Shown: one piece after another, positions 1-7,587 of the stretch
Numbering within the stretch: position 1 is the stretch's first letter
How the letters are laid out: every line of letters starts with the position of its first letter
Notes under the pieces: generated by a model
Databases searched by the model: none
Told to the model about the DNA's origin: nothing
The model's input: the letters and a program-made list of their open reading frames with translations, nothing else
Assembly (NCBI RefSeq): GCF_037044555.1
Contig: NZ_CP146275.1
Location: forward strand, 3,142,501-3,206,500
DNA from: Pelagibacterium nitratireducens
Lineage (GTDB): Bacteria > Pseudomonadota > Alphaproteobacteria > Rhizobiales > Devosiaceae
Length of the DNA stretch: 64,000 nucleotides
Direction: 5' to 3'
Program-made: the position numbers and the translations under genes

Positions 1-285
1 CACGATCATGTCGGAAATGACATGGCGGATGTGGTGGTCGTCCGCTTCATAGTGAACGTGCTTGGCGTGTCGCGTGCCGCGGACCAGCCGCGCGGCGCGC
101 AGCAGGCGCAGATGGTGGCTGACGAGGGACTGAGACGCATCGATCTTGCGGGCGATATCGCCCACCGCCATGGGCTGATCGAGGCAGGCGAGCAGGATCT
201 TGAGACGGGTGGGATCGCCGAGCAGCTTGAAGGTCTCGGCAACGACGAGGATTTCGGTTTCCGTTGGGCTGCGGCTGTCTCTCAA
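1..285 (-). CDS. ArsR/SmtB-family metal-responsive repressor, C-terminus cut by window edge
   Basis: The frame is open from a TTG at 285 to the first base of the window, giving 95 codons. It reads as a winged helix-turn-helix of the ArsR family: FKLLGDPTRLKILLACL, then the recognition region ASQSLVSHHLRLLRAARLV, then a wing ending in HVHYEADDHH. The last visible helix has the pattern DDHHIRHVISDMI, which resembles the alpha-5 zinc-binding helix of SmtB/CzrA (Asp-x-His followed by later His ligands), so a zinc- or cobalt-type sensor is inferred. The remaining ligands would lie beyond the window. The TTG start is a choice by homology length; no ATG is available nearby. It probably represses a metal exporter outside the window and is unrelated to the PQQ operon upstream of it. 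Confidence 0.8.
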   Translation of the reverse strand, partial: MRDSRSPTETEILVVAETFKLLGDPTRLKILLACLDQPMAVGDIARKIDASQSLVSHHLRLLRAARLVRGTRHAKHVHYEADDHHIRHVISDMIV

Positions 286-305
286 AAGGGGGCCTCGTGC
301 GGGCG

Positions 306-329
306 GTATGAACTATGGGATCGTCATAC
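306..329. promoter_or_regulatory. Possible operator upstream of the ArsR-family gene
   Basis: The 92-base gap between the ArsR-type gene and the binding-protein gene holds an inverted repeat, GTATGA then 12 bases then TCATAC, about 20 bases upstream of the TTG start. ArsR-family zinc sensors bind imperfect inverted repeats of similar layout near their own promoter. With a 6-bp arm this is only suggestive. Confidence 0.25.
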
Positions 330-377
330 TACCCGGATTCTGCCGCGCATGCACAATGGGTTCGTTCTCGCGGATGG

Positions 378-1172
378 TCAGGGCGTCTCGGTCTCGACCG
401 CATCGATCGCCTGATCGATCATGGTACGCAGCATCTGATCCTGCGTGCGCATGAGGACCGCAACAGCGCGGGTGTCGCGCTCAAGGGGCGCAACCGTGCC
501 CTGATGGGAATAGAAATCGCCCGACTGCAGGGCGGGCCGGTCGAGATGGGGTTGCCAGACGATGGCTGCATCGAGTTCGCCGGCCTCCATCAAGGACACC
601 ATGAGCTCGGGGCGGTCGTAGGGCAGCCGGCGGACCCCATCGAAAGTTCCGGCCGCGATGGCGAGCATGATATCGGCGTCGATCGGCGAATAAAGGGGCA
701 CGCCCAGACGCGTTCCGGGCGCCAGATCGGTCAGATCTTCGATCTCATCGTCGCGCGTCAAGAGGACATAGGGCGCTTCGAAATAGGGCCGCGACAAGGT
801 CATCCAATCGGGCGTGATTTCGCCGGGGACGATCTGGACGCCCATGACGCCGACGCATTTTTCCGCGAGGTGGACAAGAATGGAGGGCCAGAGGCCCTCA
901 TTGTCGAGGAGCTCGATATTGACGTCCATTTCGACGATTTCGGGCTCGAGCAGCAGGACATGGGCCAACTCGGTGGCAACCTCGCGGTCACGGACGAGCG
1001 TGGGGCTGTTGGGAATGACACAGAGCGGCAGCCGGTTTTCAAAGTCGGGGCGGGTGCGGTTATAGGATTCCACGGGCACGAAGGGTTGGGCCAGCGCCGA
1101 CGATGCAGCCGGAAGCGCGACAACCAGCAGGCTCGCACAGCAGATAATCTGTTTTAGCACGCCAAGACCCAT
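378..1172 (-). CDS. Periplasmic family 3 solute-binding-like protein of a PQQ dehydrogenase operon (MxaJ/XoxJ-like)
   Basis: A 264-residue protein with an N-terminal signal peptide (hydrophobic stretch to about residue 29, ending in SSALAQP). The body has the fold signature of family 3 extracellular solute-binding proteins: the DITPDW-like segment GEITPDWMTLSRPYFEAPYVLL, then LAPGTRLGVPLYSPIDADIM, then a C-terminal lobe with MEAGELDAAIVWQP. Proteins of this type (MxaJ/XoxJ) regularly accompany quinoprotein alcohol dehydrogenases and are thought to help deliver cofactor or assemble the enzyme rather than feed an ABC transporter. No permease or ATPase is adjacent, which fits. It is the last gene of the minus-strand operon ThuA-cytochrome c-PQQ dehydrogenase-this gene, 88 bases after the dehydrogenase. 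The exact ligand is unknown. Confidence 0.72.
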   Translation of the reverse strand: MGLGVLKQIICCASLLVVALPAASSALAQPFVPVESYNRTRPDFENRLPLCVIPNSPTLVRDREVATELAHVLLLEPEIVEMDVNIELLDNEGLWPSILVHLAEKCVGVMGVQIVPGEITPDWMTLSRPYFEAPYVLLTRDDEIEDLTDLAPGTRLGVPLYSPIDADIMLAIAAGTFDGVRRLPYDRPELMVSLMEAGELDAAIVWQPHLDRPALQSGDFYSHQGTVAPLERDTRAVAVLMRTQDQMLRTMIDQAIDAVETETP

Positions 1173-1260
1173 GCGCCCCTCAAATCAATTTCCCGGTTTC
1201 GCTCTTAAACAGGAGATGGGCCGGCGTGTGCCGACCCATCAATTTGCTGCCTTCTGACCG

Positions 1261-2955
1261 TCAGCCCCGATCGGGCAGAGCGAAAACGAGGACGGCGTTG
1301 CCCGAGCTCGGACGCTTGATTTCAGGCGTCAGCTGGCTCGGGACGCTCGACGACCAGGAATAGCCCCCGACGCCGACCGGAACCGCAACATACTGCTTTC
1401 CATCGACGGCATAGGCGATGGGATAACCCTGGGCAGCCTGAGGCAGGCGGGTTTCCCAAAGCACTTCGCCGGTTTCTTCGTCCCATGCATACATGTGACG
1501 ATCCCAATCGCCGCCGAACACCAGGCCGCCCGCGGTGGTGAGCATGGCCGTATTGGCCGGAGAGCGCGAGGGGTTCTCCCAGAGCACTTCGCCGGTATCG
1601 ATGTTCATGGCAACGAAGCGGCCGATATTGTCCGGGCTGTCGGGATGGATGGCACGGGTGCTGCCGACCTGGCCGTTGCCGCCGCCGCCCTCGACCATCT
1701 CGACTTCGCCATAGGTCATGGCCGTGTCGCAGTTGATGCTCATGGGGATATAGACGGCGCGAGTCTGCGGGCTGTAGGCAAGCGAACGCCAGCTGCGGAA
1801 CCCGGTCGTGCTCGGGCACATGGTAATGGGCTCACCCAGTTCGGCAATCTTGCCTTCGCGATAGTTGGCAAAAGTGCCTTCATCGGTGATGTCGATCTGG
1901 TCCTGCCAGCCGAGGTCGAAGGCGAGATAGGGCTCACCCGTCTCGCGGTTGCCGCGCCAGAGAATGGCCAGCTTGCCCATGTTGACGTAGGAGGGCTCCC
2001 CGTCGATATCGACAAGGATGTGCTCGAAAGCTTCGTCCATGTCGTTTGTTTCGCCCGGAATGTACTGGCGGAACCATTCGATTTCGCCTGTATCGGGGTC
2101 GAGCGCCAGGGTGGAGCTGGTATAGAGGGAGGCATCGTCCTGGCCGCGGCTGACGCGGGCCCAGGGCTTGGCCTGGGAGGAGCCGATATAGACCAGATCG
2201 GCTTCGGGATCGTAGGACGCCGAGGTCCAGATATCACCACCGCCGCGCAGGACGTAAGGCATACCGCCCCAGCTGTCTTCGCCTTCGGGGGCATCGGAAA
2301 CGGTGATGGTGCGCCAGACTTCGTCACCGGTTTCGGTATCGAACGCGGCAACACCGCACTTGTCCTCAACAAAACCAAAGCAACCCATATAGCCGACGAT
2401 GACCTTGCCGTCGGCGATTACGGGAGCGGCGGTCACGGTCTTGCCCTCTCCGGCGACGTCCGTTTCCCAGACAACCTGCCCCGAGACCGCGTCAAGCGCG
2501 ACAAGTCCCGCGTCGGGCGTGGCAAAAAAGACCTTGTCGCCGTAAATGGCCAAACCACGGCTCATCATGCCCGGGCGGAACCCTTCGGGCATTTCGCGCC
2601 GATACTCCCACAAAAGATCGCCGGTCACCGCATCGAGCGCCTGGGCGATACCATCAGGATTGGCGAGGTACATGACGCCATCATAGACGATGGGCGCCGT
2701 TTCCTGCCAGCCTGGTTCCATGGACCAGCCCCAGGCAAGGGTCAGATCGCTTACGTTTTCGCGGTCAATCTCATCGAGCGGGGAATAGCCCCAGCTGTCG
2801 AGGGCGCGGCGCCAAAGCAGCCAGTCGCCATCGGCGGGGGCGCTCAGCATCGCATCGGTGACCGGGGTGAACGCATCGTCCTGGGCCCATGCAGGGGCCG
2901 AGACGCCAAGGGCAGCGATCAACGCTGCCGCGCTGACAATAGATTTGAGTTTCAT
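1261..2955 (-). CDS. PQQ-dependent (quinoprotein) alcohol dehydrogenase, methanol/ethanol family
   Basis: A 564-residue periplasmic enzyme with a signal peptide ending in SAPAWAQ (residue 25) and the repeated tryptophan-docking motifs of the eight-bladed quinoprotein propeller, for example ALDAVTGDLLWEY, ALDAVSGQVVWET, AFDTETGDEVWRT, ALDPDTGEIEWF and AWDEETGEVLWET. It should oxidise an alcohol and pass electrons to the cytochrome c encoded just upstream. Two oddities are visible. The adjacent-cysteine pair that forms the ring disulphide above PQQ in methanol dehydrogenases is absent (GMMSRG at 129-134). Residues 305-307 read Asp-Met-Asp at the position of the catalytic Asp, the DxD spacing used by lanthanide-dependent enzymes, although the usual Glu and Asn metal ligands are not obvious. 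A strong ribosome site precedes the ATG. The substrate cannot be named; devosias use related enzymes on sterically large alcohols. Confidence 0.88.
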   Translation of the reverse strand: MKLKSIVSAAALIAALGVSAPAWAQDDAFTPVTDAMLSAPADGDWLLWRRALDSWGYSPLDEIDRENVSDLTLAWGWSMEPGWQETAPIVYDGVMYLANPDGIAQALDAVTGDLLWEYRREMPEGFRPGMMSRGLAIYGDKVFFATPDAGLVALDAVSGQVVWETDVAGEGKTVTAAPVIADGKVIVGYMGCFGFVEDKCGVAAFDTETGDEVWRTITVSDAPEGEDSWGGMPYVLRGGGDIWTSASYDPEADLVYIGSSQAKPWARVSRGQDDASLYTSSTLALDPDTGEIEWFRQYIPGETNDMDEAFEHILVDIDGEPSYVNMGKLAILWRGNRETGEPYLAFDLGWQDQIDITDEGTFANYREGKIAELGEPITMCPSTTGFRSWRSLAYSPQTRAVYIPMSINCDTAMTYGEVEMVEGGGGNGQVGSTRAIHPDSPDNIGRFVAMNIDTGEVLWENPSRSPANTAMLTTAGGLVFGGDWDRHMYAWDEETGEVLWETRLPQAAQGYPIAYAVDGKQYVAVPVGVGGYSWSSSVPSQLTPEIKRPSSGNAVLVFALPDRG

Positions 2956-3016
2956 TGTATCTCCTCCAGAAATTTCCAGAATTGGTATCGGGCCCCGCGC
3001 TCGGGTCCCGCAGGTA

Positions 3017-3460
3017 TCAGGGAGCGGTTATGGTGATGGCCTGAAGGGCCTCGGGATCGGCCGGCAGTTCACCATCTTGTGTCGCCGACACGCCGTTGGC
3101 GGACAGAATGTAGGCGACGATATCGACATAGGTCTGGTCCGAGAGCGACCCGCCCATGCCGGCGGGCATGGTTGTCGAAATGACGTTGTATTTGGCGCCG
3201 ACCGTCTGCCCGACCCAGCCATATTTGAACACGGACCCTGTAAGATCGGGTGCCGTCGAAAGGACCGAATGGAGGTCCTCGCCATGGCAACTCGAACAGT
3301 TTGCCATGTACTCCTCCTGACCGCGCTCGACCTGCTCGACGCCGATGGAGCCGCCCTCAAGCGCATGGTCCTGCGCGATCGCCGGAAGCCCGGTGAAGGC
3401 CGCCATTGCGAGCGCGCACCCAAGGACCTGGATGTGCGGGTGCGTGAAGAGAGTTTGCAC
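3017..3460 (-). CDS. Periplasmic class I cytochrome c, electron acceptor of the PQQ dehydrogenase
   Basis: The 147-residue product has a signal sequence ending near GLPAIAQ and one haem-attachment motif, CSSCH, followed by a mono-haem fold with a later Met-rich segment TTMPAGMGGSLSDQTY that supplies the likely axial methionine. I take the GTG at 3460 as start because it is preceded by GGAG at normal distance and puts the hydrophobic signal segment at the N-terminus. The open frame continues further upstream, but that part overlaps the end of the ThuA gene's intergenic region and has no signal-peptide logic. It sits 61 bases upstream of the quinoprotein dehydrogenase gene in the same operon, so its job is to take electrons from reduced PQQ and hand them to the respiratory chain. 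Confidence 0.85.
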   Translation of the reverse strand: MQTLFTHPHIQVLGCALAMAAFTGLPAIAQDHALEGGSIGVEQVERGQEEYMANCSSCHGEDLHSVLSTAPDLTGSVFKYGWVGQTVGAKYNVISTTMPAGMGGSLSDQTYVDIVAYILSANGVSATQDGELPADPEALQAITITAP

Positions 3461-3552
3461 GGGAGAACTCCATTGATGCAGAGAGGGAAAGCGAGGCGCG
3501 GATGCCCTGCCGGAGCGCCAAAAGGCGCATCCGGCAGGCACACCCGGGAGGA

Positions 3553-4446
3553 TCAGTCCTGACAGAAGGGCTCTTTGCCCATCACGCTGTCGATGCCGCC
3601 AAGCACGTGCTGGCGCCAGTTCTCGTCCTCGAGAATTTCGAAGCTGTGGCCGAGTGTGGTGAGCCATGCCCGGCCGCCATCGTAGTAGTGACACCAGGAC
3701 ACGGGGTTGGTGTCGCCCATGCCGGGATTGCCGTAATAGCCGGCCAGTCCCTGCTCGCGCGTCGCATTGTCGACGCTGAGCAGAATGCGGACATCGCTGA
3801 GCCAACGCGGATCGGGGTTGAGGTTGTAGAACTCTTCATCGCTGAATTGAGTGCCCTCGGCCAGATGCGCGACCGAGACGTCGTTCTCGCTCTCGACGAT
3901 GACGGCGCCTGCCTGACGCGGGCCGTGGTCATAGAGCTGGGCGCCAAGAAGACCTTCGAACCATGTCGAGTTGAAATTGGTGCCGAATGCGTTGTGGATA
4001 CCCACAAAGCCGCCACCGCCCTCGACATAGATGCGCAGAGCCATCATGCCCAGGCTGGTCACGGCATCGCGGCCGGTGTTGAAGAATACGATGGCATCAT
4101 AGGGGCGAAGACCGAATCCGCTTTCGAGATCGGCGGGGTCCTGGCTGGTGGTGACCTCGTAGCCCTGTCCCTCGAGCAGTTCAGTGAGCGCCTCGACGCC
4201 CGCATCGCGGTTGTCATGCGGGTTCACGCCCGTAGCGACGTGAGAGAAGATAAAGACCTTCCAGGGCTCTTCGTCACCCGAAGTACGGTCATACCAGGCG
4301 TTGTAGCAGCTATCGTCGATGCTGCCGCAAAAGCCGTATTTCTCGAACGTCGTGTACTGCTCGGGCTGTTGCGCCAGAACGGGCATGGCGGTCAGGGCAG
4401 TCAACACCGTGGCGGCGCCGGCAAGGCGCGCGATTAGCTTGGTCAT
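3553..4446 (-). CDS. Exported ThuA-domain (glutamine-amidotransferase-like) protein
   Basis: A 297-residue protein with signal peptide (cleavage near MPVLAQQ). The body matches the ThuA/trehalose-utilisation family: KVFIFSHVATGVNPHDNRDAGVE near residues 63-85, YDAIVFFNTGRD, then the glycine-rich turn YVEGGGGFVGIHNA, and C-terminal PVSWCHYYDGGRAWLTTLGH. ThuA-like domains adopt a class I glutamine amidotransferase fold and are linked to sugar 3-keto derivatives and glycoside metabolism, but their chemistry is largely unproven. It is the first gene of the PQQ operon, with 92 bases between it and the cytochrome gene. Four cysteines in the mature protein could form disulphides in the periplasm. 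Presence next to a quinoprotein suggests that the oxidised product, perhaps a keto-sugar or keto-alcohol, is handled by this protein; that is inference. Confidence 0.8.
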   Translation of the reverse strand: MTKLIARLAGAATVLTALTAMPVLAQQPEQYTTFEKYGFCGSIDDSCYNAWYDRTSGDEEPWKVFIFSHVATGVNPHDNRDAGVEALTELLEGQGYEVTTSQDPADLESGFGLRPYDAIVFFNTGRDAVTSLGMMALRIYVEGGGGFVGIHNAFGTNFNSTWFEGLLGAQLYDHGPRQAGAVIVESENDVSVAHLAEGTQFSDEEFYNLNPDPRWLSDVRILLSVDNATREQGLAGYYGNPGMGDTNPVSWCHYYDGGRAWLTTLGHSFEILEDENWRQHVLGGIDSVMGKEPFCQD

Positions 4447-4595
4447 CTAAGTCTCCTCCAAAAATCTCGGTCGGGCTGCAGCGCCGCTGAGCGGTGATGG
4501 CCAGCGGCTGCGCCGGTTGGACAATCTGATCTCCAGCCCCCGCGATTGATGGCACGATAAAATCCGTCATGCAAGATTTAATATGAGACTTTGTA

Positions 4596-4613
4596 TTTCA
4601 TATGTTGATTTCG
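4596..4613. promoter_or_regulatory. Candidate regulatory motif upstream of the PQQ operon
   Basis: The AT-rich stretch 150 bases upstream of the ThuA start contains TTTCATATGTTGATTTCG. The same core, TTTCATATG followed after one or two bases by GATTT, occurs in reverse orientation at 8781-8796 in front of the GntR-family gene. A partial second copy, ATATGAGACTTTG, lies at 4581-4593. Shared binding by that GntR protein is possible but rests on few bases. The rest of 4447-4736 shows no gene. Confidence 0.3.
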
Positions 4614-4736
4614 CTTTTCGTCGTCAAAACGACAAACGTCAACACCCGGACGTACAGAATACGACCGGCTGGAGCCTGATTTGCGCTGTCGGTTGCCGGG
4701 CTCGGGCGCGCTGTCGATGGAGCCGCCGGCAGGCTC

Positions 4737-4843
4737 CTAGAGCCGTTCAGGATTTGATTGAGTCAAATCCTTGGCTCCAAGTCCTTGTTTTTTCGCGTGT
4801 CCGAGCCGCAAAAATCGTTTCACTTTTGCTGGACACGCTCTAG
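4737..4843. repeat. Short palindromic intergenic repeat element of rhizobial type
   Basis: The segment begins and ends with CTAG and contains two stem-loops. One is GGATTTGA-TTGAG-TCAAATCC at 4750-4770. The other is CGTGTCC at 4796-4802 pairing with GGACACG at 4831-4837, with an inner GCAAAA/TTTTGC match. Elements with these two arms (AGGATTTGA...TCAAATCC and CGTGTCC...GGACACGCTCTAG) are common between genes in Rhizobiales genomes. Its right-hand end supplies the TAG stop codon of the neighbouring HbpS/GlcG-like gene. Only one copy is in the window. Confidence 0.7.
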
Positions 4844-5256
4844 GTCTGAACTATGCGGCCCGCCGCGAATTCGGCGGCGATGCGTTCAGCCAGCTCGGTC
4901 TCAGTATCCTCACGGGCACCGCTCAGCCCCATAGCGCCGAAGAAGACACCGTCACGCTCGAGCAGAACGCCGCCGCCGAGCGGTGTCACATGGGGAAGAT
5001 GAGCCAGGGGCATGCCCTCCTTGACCCGCCGCGAAAAGTCCGAGGTCGGCCTGCGAAACAGGGCAGCGCTACGGGCCTTGGCCAGGGCGGCATCGACCGC
5101 TGCGGGAAACGCGCCATCCATGCGCATTTGAACGTTGGACCAGCCGCCATCATCAACTATGGCGATGGCCAGCTCGAACCCTTTCTCGCGCGCACCGGCC
5201 ATTGCCGCTTTGGCGATGGCCTCAGCTTGAGCACATGTGAGCGCACGCCGTTCCAT
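4840..5256 (-). CDS. HbpS/GlcG-family protein of the quinate module
   Basis: The 138-residue product matches the GlcG/HbpS family (DUF336): an N-terminal helix LTCAQAEAIAKAAMAGAREKG, the strand FELAIAIVDDGG, the segment MRMDGAFPAAVDAALAKARSAA, then HLPHVTPLGGGVLLERDGVFFGAMGLSGA and a helix TETELAERIAAEF. Members bind haem or small organic ligands and often accompany catabolic operons; a catalytic role is not established. The ATG at 5256 begins two bases after the stop of the dehydroquinase gene and is preferred over an upstream in-frame ATG at 5286 that would overlap it. The stop codon lies in the terminal CTAG of the palindromic repeat, so the repeat seems to have inserted at or just before the end of this gene. 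It is the last gene of the dctPQM-dehydroquinase operon. Confidence 0.78.
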   Translation of the reverse strand: MERRALTCAQAEAIAKAAMAGAREKGFELAIAIVDDGGWSNVQMRMDGAFPAAVDAALAKARSAALFRRPTSDFSRRVKEGMPLAHLPHVTPLGGGVLLERDGVFFGAMGLSGAREDTETELAERIAAEFAAGRIVQT

Positions 5257-5258
5257 GG

Positions 5259-5699
5259 TCAGTTCAGAAGGTCCTTGCGGGCACACATGGCCCGAACGGC
5301 CATGCCATAGCCATCCGCACCCATTCCCGCCATGACCGCGGTTGCGACCTTGGACACATAGGAATGGTGATAGATGGCCTCACGCCGGTGCACATTTGTG
5401 ATGTGGAACTCAAAGATCGGGCCTGGGAACATCTTGAGCGCGTCGAGCAGGGCAAGCGAGGTGAAGGTGAAGGCCGCCGGATTGATGATGATGCCGGCCG
5501 CGGTGTCGATCGCTTCGTGCACCCAATCGATCAGGCGTTCTTCGGAATTGGTCTGCCGGAACTCGATCGGACGGGTTCCCGCGCTTGCCCGGCACAGGTC
5601 TTCGACCTGGGCCAGCGTGGTTGCGCCATACAGCTCGGGTTCACGAAGACCAAGCCGGTTGAGATTGGGGCCGTTGAGCACGAAAATGGGTTTGGTCAT
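5259..5699 (-). CDS. aroQ: Type II 3-dehydroquinate dehydratase (catabolic)
   Basis: The 146-residue protein has the length and order of type II dehydroquinases: FVLNGPNLNRLGLREPELYG with the conserved Arg19 and catalytic Tyr24, RQTNSEERLIDWVHEA, the Asn73 loop, then EFHITNVHRRE with Glu97 and His99. It dehydrates 3-dehydroquinate to 3-dehydroshikimate in the cytosol. Two substrate-hydroxyl ligands differ from the well-studied enzymes: the His of the THTS motif is Phe79 (TFTS), and the Arg after the VHxRE motif is Tyr110. It lies 18 bases downstream of the TRAP large permease gene and in the same operon, so a degradative role on imported quinate is more likely than aromatic amino-acid biosynthesis. 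The substitutions leave open a slightly different cyclitol substrate. Confidence 0.88.
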   Translation of the reverse strand: MTKPIFVLNGPNLNRLGLREPELYGATTLAQVEDLCRASAGTRPIEFRQTNSEERLIDWVHEAIDTAAGIIINPAAFTFTSLALLDALKMFPGPIFEFHITNVHRREAIYHHSYVSKVATAVMAGMGADGYGMAVRAMCARKDLLN

Positions 5700-5717
5700 T
5701 ACGCGAACTTTCGAAAA

Positions 5718-7019
5718 CTAACCCTGATAGCCGAACATACGCGGCAGCCACAGGACGGTATCGGGAACGAAGGTGAAAAGAAGCAACGCCGCCAGGAGGA
5801 CGCCCAGGAAAGGAAGCGTATCGCCCACGATGTGGCGCAGCTTGGCCCGTGAGATCGACTGCATGACAAAGAGCAGCATGCCGTAAGGCGGGGTAATCAG
5901 CCCGATCATCACGTTGATGACGACGACCACGCCGAAATGGACAAGATCGATGCCCAACGCCGCTGCCGAGGGCACGAGCACCGGCACGATGATCAGGATG
6001 ATCGCCGTCCCCTCCAGCATGCACCCCAAAAGCAAAAGTACGACATTGACGAAGATCAGGAAGGTGATCGGATCGAGATTCCAAGCGGTCAGTATGGAGC
6101 TGAGGGTGGCGGGAATGTTTTCGACGGTGACGACGTAATTGAGAACCAGTGCCCCGGCGATCAGCATGCCGATTGAGACCGTCGTCTTCGAAGAGGTTAC
6201 CAGCGACCGGTAGAAACTCCTGAGGCTGATCGAGCGATAAAGAACAATCGAGATGATGAGTGCGTAAGCGGCGGCGACCGCTGCGGCTTCGGTGGGCGTT
6301 GTGATGCCGCTGTAAATGCAGAATAGCAGAACGACGGGCATCATCAGCGCGGGAAGCGAAGTCCAGGTGATGCGCGGCAACTCGCGCAGCGGCACCGGGT
6401 CTTCCACCGGGAAGTTGTTGGTGCGGGCCTTGAAATAGACAATGATTGCCAGCGAAATGCCCATGATGGCGCCGGGGACGATGCCGCCCAAAAACAGGTA
6501 TCCGATCGAGGCGTCGGAAACGAGGGCGTAAAGCACCATGGGGATCGAGGGCGGAATGATCGGCCCGATCACCGCGGACGATGCGGTGAGCGCCGCGGCA
6601 AAGGAAGCGGGGTATTTGCCGTCGCGGGTCATGAGCGAATAGATCATCTTGCCAGTGCCGGCAGCGTCGGCAATGGCGGATCCGGACATGCCGGCAAACA
6701 CCATCGATTGGAGCACGTTGACCTGGGCCAGCCCGCCCCGGAAACGGCCGACGACCGCGTTGCACCATGCCAGCAGCCTGTCGGACAGCGAGCCGGTGTT
6801 CATGAACTCGGCAGCGAGGATGAAGAGCGGAACGGCCAGGATGATGTAGTTGGAATACATGCGGTTGAGGAACTGCTCGGCCGCGATGCCCATGTCGAGG
6901 CCCGACATGAACAGATAGAGAATGGACCCGGCGATCATGGAAAGGCCGATCGGCAGGCCGAGCACGGCAAGCACCAAAATCGAGACGATGCAGAGAAAGA
7001 AGGGATCGAGAAAAATCAT
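5718..7019 (-). CDS. dctM: TRAP transporter large membrane subunit (DctM)
   Basis: A 433-residue, very hydrophobic inner-membrane protein with roughly twelve membrane spans. Family landmarks include the N-terminal LPIGLSMIAGSILYLF, the loop MFAGMSGSAIADAAGTGKM (a strongly conserved TRAP M-subunit signature), the segment IIPPSIPMVLY, and the C-terminal NVMIGLITPPYGMLLFVM. It carries the sodium-coupled translocation pathway of a tripartite ATP-independent periplasmic transporter. Its ATG overlaps the end of the DctQ gene by four bases, which implies coupled translation of the two membrane subunits. The dehydroquinase gene follows, and the operon shares an operator with the dehydrogenase and QuiC genes. 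Quinate, shikimate or a related hydroxy-acid is therefore the inferred cargo. Confidence 0.93.
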   Translation of the reverse strand: MIFLDPFFLCIVSILVLAVLGLPIGLSMIAGSILYLFMSGLDMGIAAEQFLNRMYSNYIILAVPLFILAAEFMNTGSLSDRLLAWCNAVVGRFRGGLAQVNVLQSMVFAGMSGSAIADAAGTGKMIYSLMTRDGKYPASFAAALTASSAVIGPIIPPSIPMVLYALVSDASIGYLFLGGIVPGAIMGISLAIIVYFKARTNNFPVEDPVPLRELPRITWTSLPALMMPVVLLFCIYSGITTPTEAAAVAAAYALIISIVLYRSISLRSFYRSLVTSSKTTVSIGMLIAGALVLNYVVTVENIPATLSSILTAWNLDPITFLIFVNVVLLLLGCMLEGTAIILIIVPVLVPSAAALGIDLVHFGVVVVINVMIGLITPPYGMLLFVMQSISRAKLRHIVGDTLPFLGVLLAALLLFTFVPDTVLWLPRMFGYQG

Positions 7020-7522
7020 TTGGCCGGGCCTTCCAACTCGTCATCGGCATCCTTGCCCCACACCGCAACGCCCGCCCGCCAGATGTAGCGGGCCATGGTC
7101 ACCACGGTAAAAACAATGAAGATCGAATAGACATAGTCGTAACGGAATTTGAGATAGGCGGTCTTTTCCACCTTCATGAACAGCACGTAATCGACGATGG
7201 CGGGCAGGGCCAGCCCGAACAGGGCGACGAGCGCAATGGCCGTGATCACGGTCATTATCCTGCGAGACCGCGAACTTACCGAGCTGTAGATGATGTCGAG
7301 CCGCACATCGTCGCGCGAGCGCAAGACGAAAGTTGTCCCGAAAAGGACGATCCAGACCCACAAGATTGCGCTGAGTTCATAGGCCCAGCCACTCTGCATG
7401 CGCAGCCCGTAGCGGAACACGATCTGCAGAATGAACAGCGTAAACATGGCGCCGAGCATCAAGGCCAGGATGTTCTCGGCCCGCGCGACAAGCCAGCGCC
7501 CAACACGCAATAGTCCGGACAT
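7016..7522 (-). CDS. dctQ: TRAP transporter small membrane subunit (DctQ)
   Basis: The 168-residue product has four predicted membrane helices. It shows the DctQ features of a first span followed by the conserved FRYGLRMQSGWAYELSAILWVWIVLFGTTF region and the DVRLDIIYSSV loop. I place the start at the ATG at 7522 (MSGLLRVG), which has GAAGAGGAG eight bases upstream; an in-frame ATG 33 bases earlier lacks such a site. DctQ holds DctM in place and contacts the binding protein. The gene lies about 100 bases after dctP, with a stable hairpin in the gap that may lower expression of the membrane subunits relative to the binding protein. Confidence 0.9.
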   Translation of the reverse strand: MSGLLRVGRWLVARAENILALMLGAMFTLFILQIVFRYGLRMQSGWAYELSAILWVWIVLFGTTFVLRSRDDVRLDIIYSSVSSRSRRIMTVITAIALVALFGLALPAIVDYVLFMKVEKTAYLKFRYDYVYSIFIVFTVVTMARYIWRAGVAVWGKDADDELEGPAK

Positions 7523-7587
7523 GAAAATCTCCTCTTCCCTAAACACTCCGGGCAAAACCCGGGGCAGACGTCAGGGAAATACAGAAA

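Noticed and set aside
1495..3036. A 513-codon plus-strand frame opposite the quinoprotein gene
   Set aside because: Shadow of the well-supported PQQ dehydrogenase; composition is that of antisense reading, with no domain.
3017..3805. Long version of the cytochrome gene starting at 3805
   Set aside because: The first 115 residues overlap the ThuA gene in another frame and are Arg-rich; the GTG at 3460 has a ribosome site and gives a proper signal peptide.
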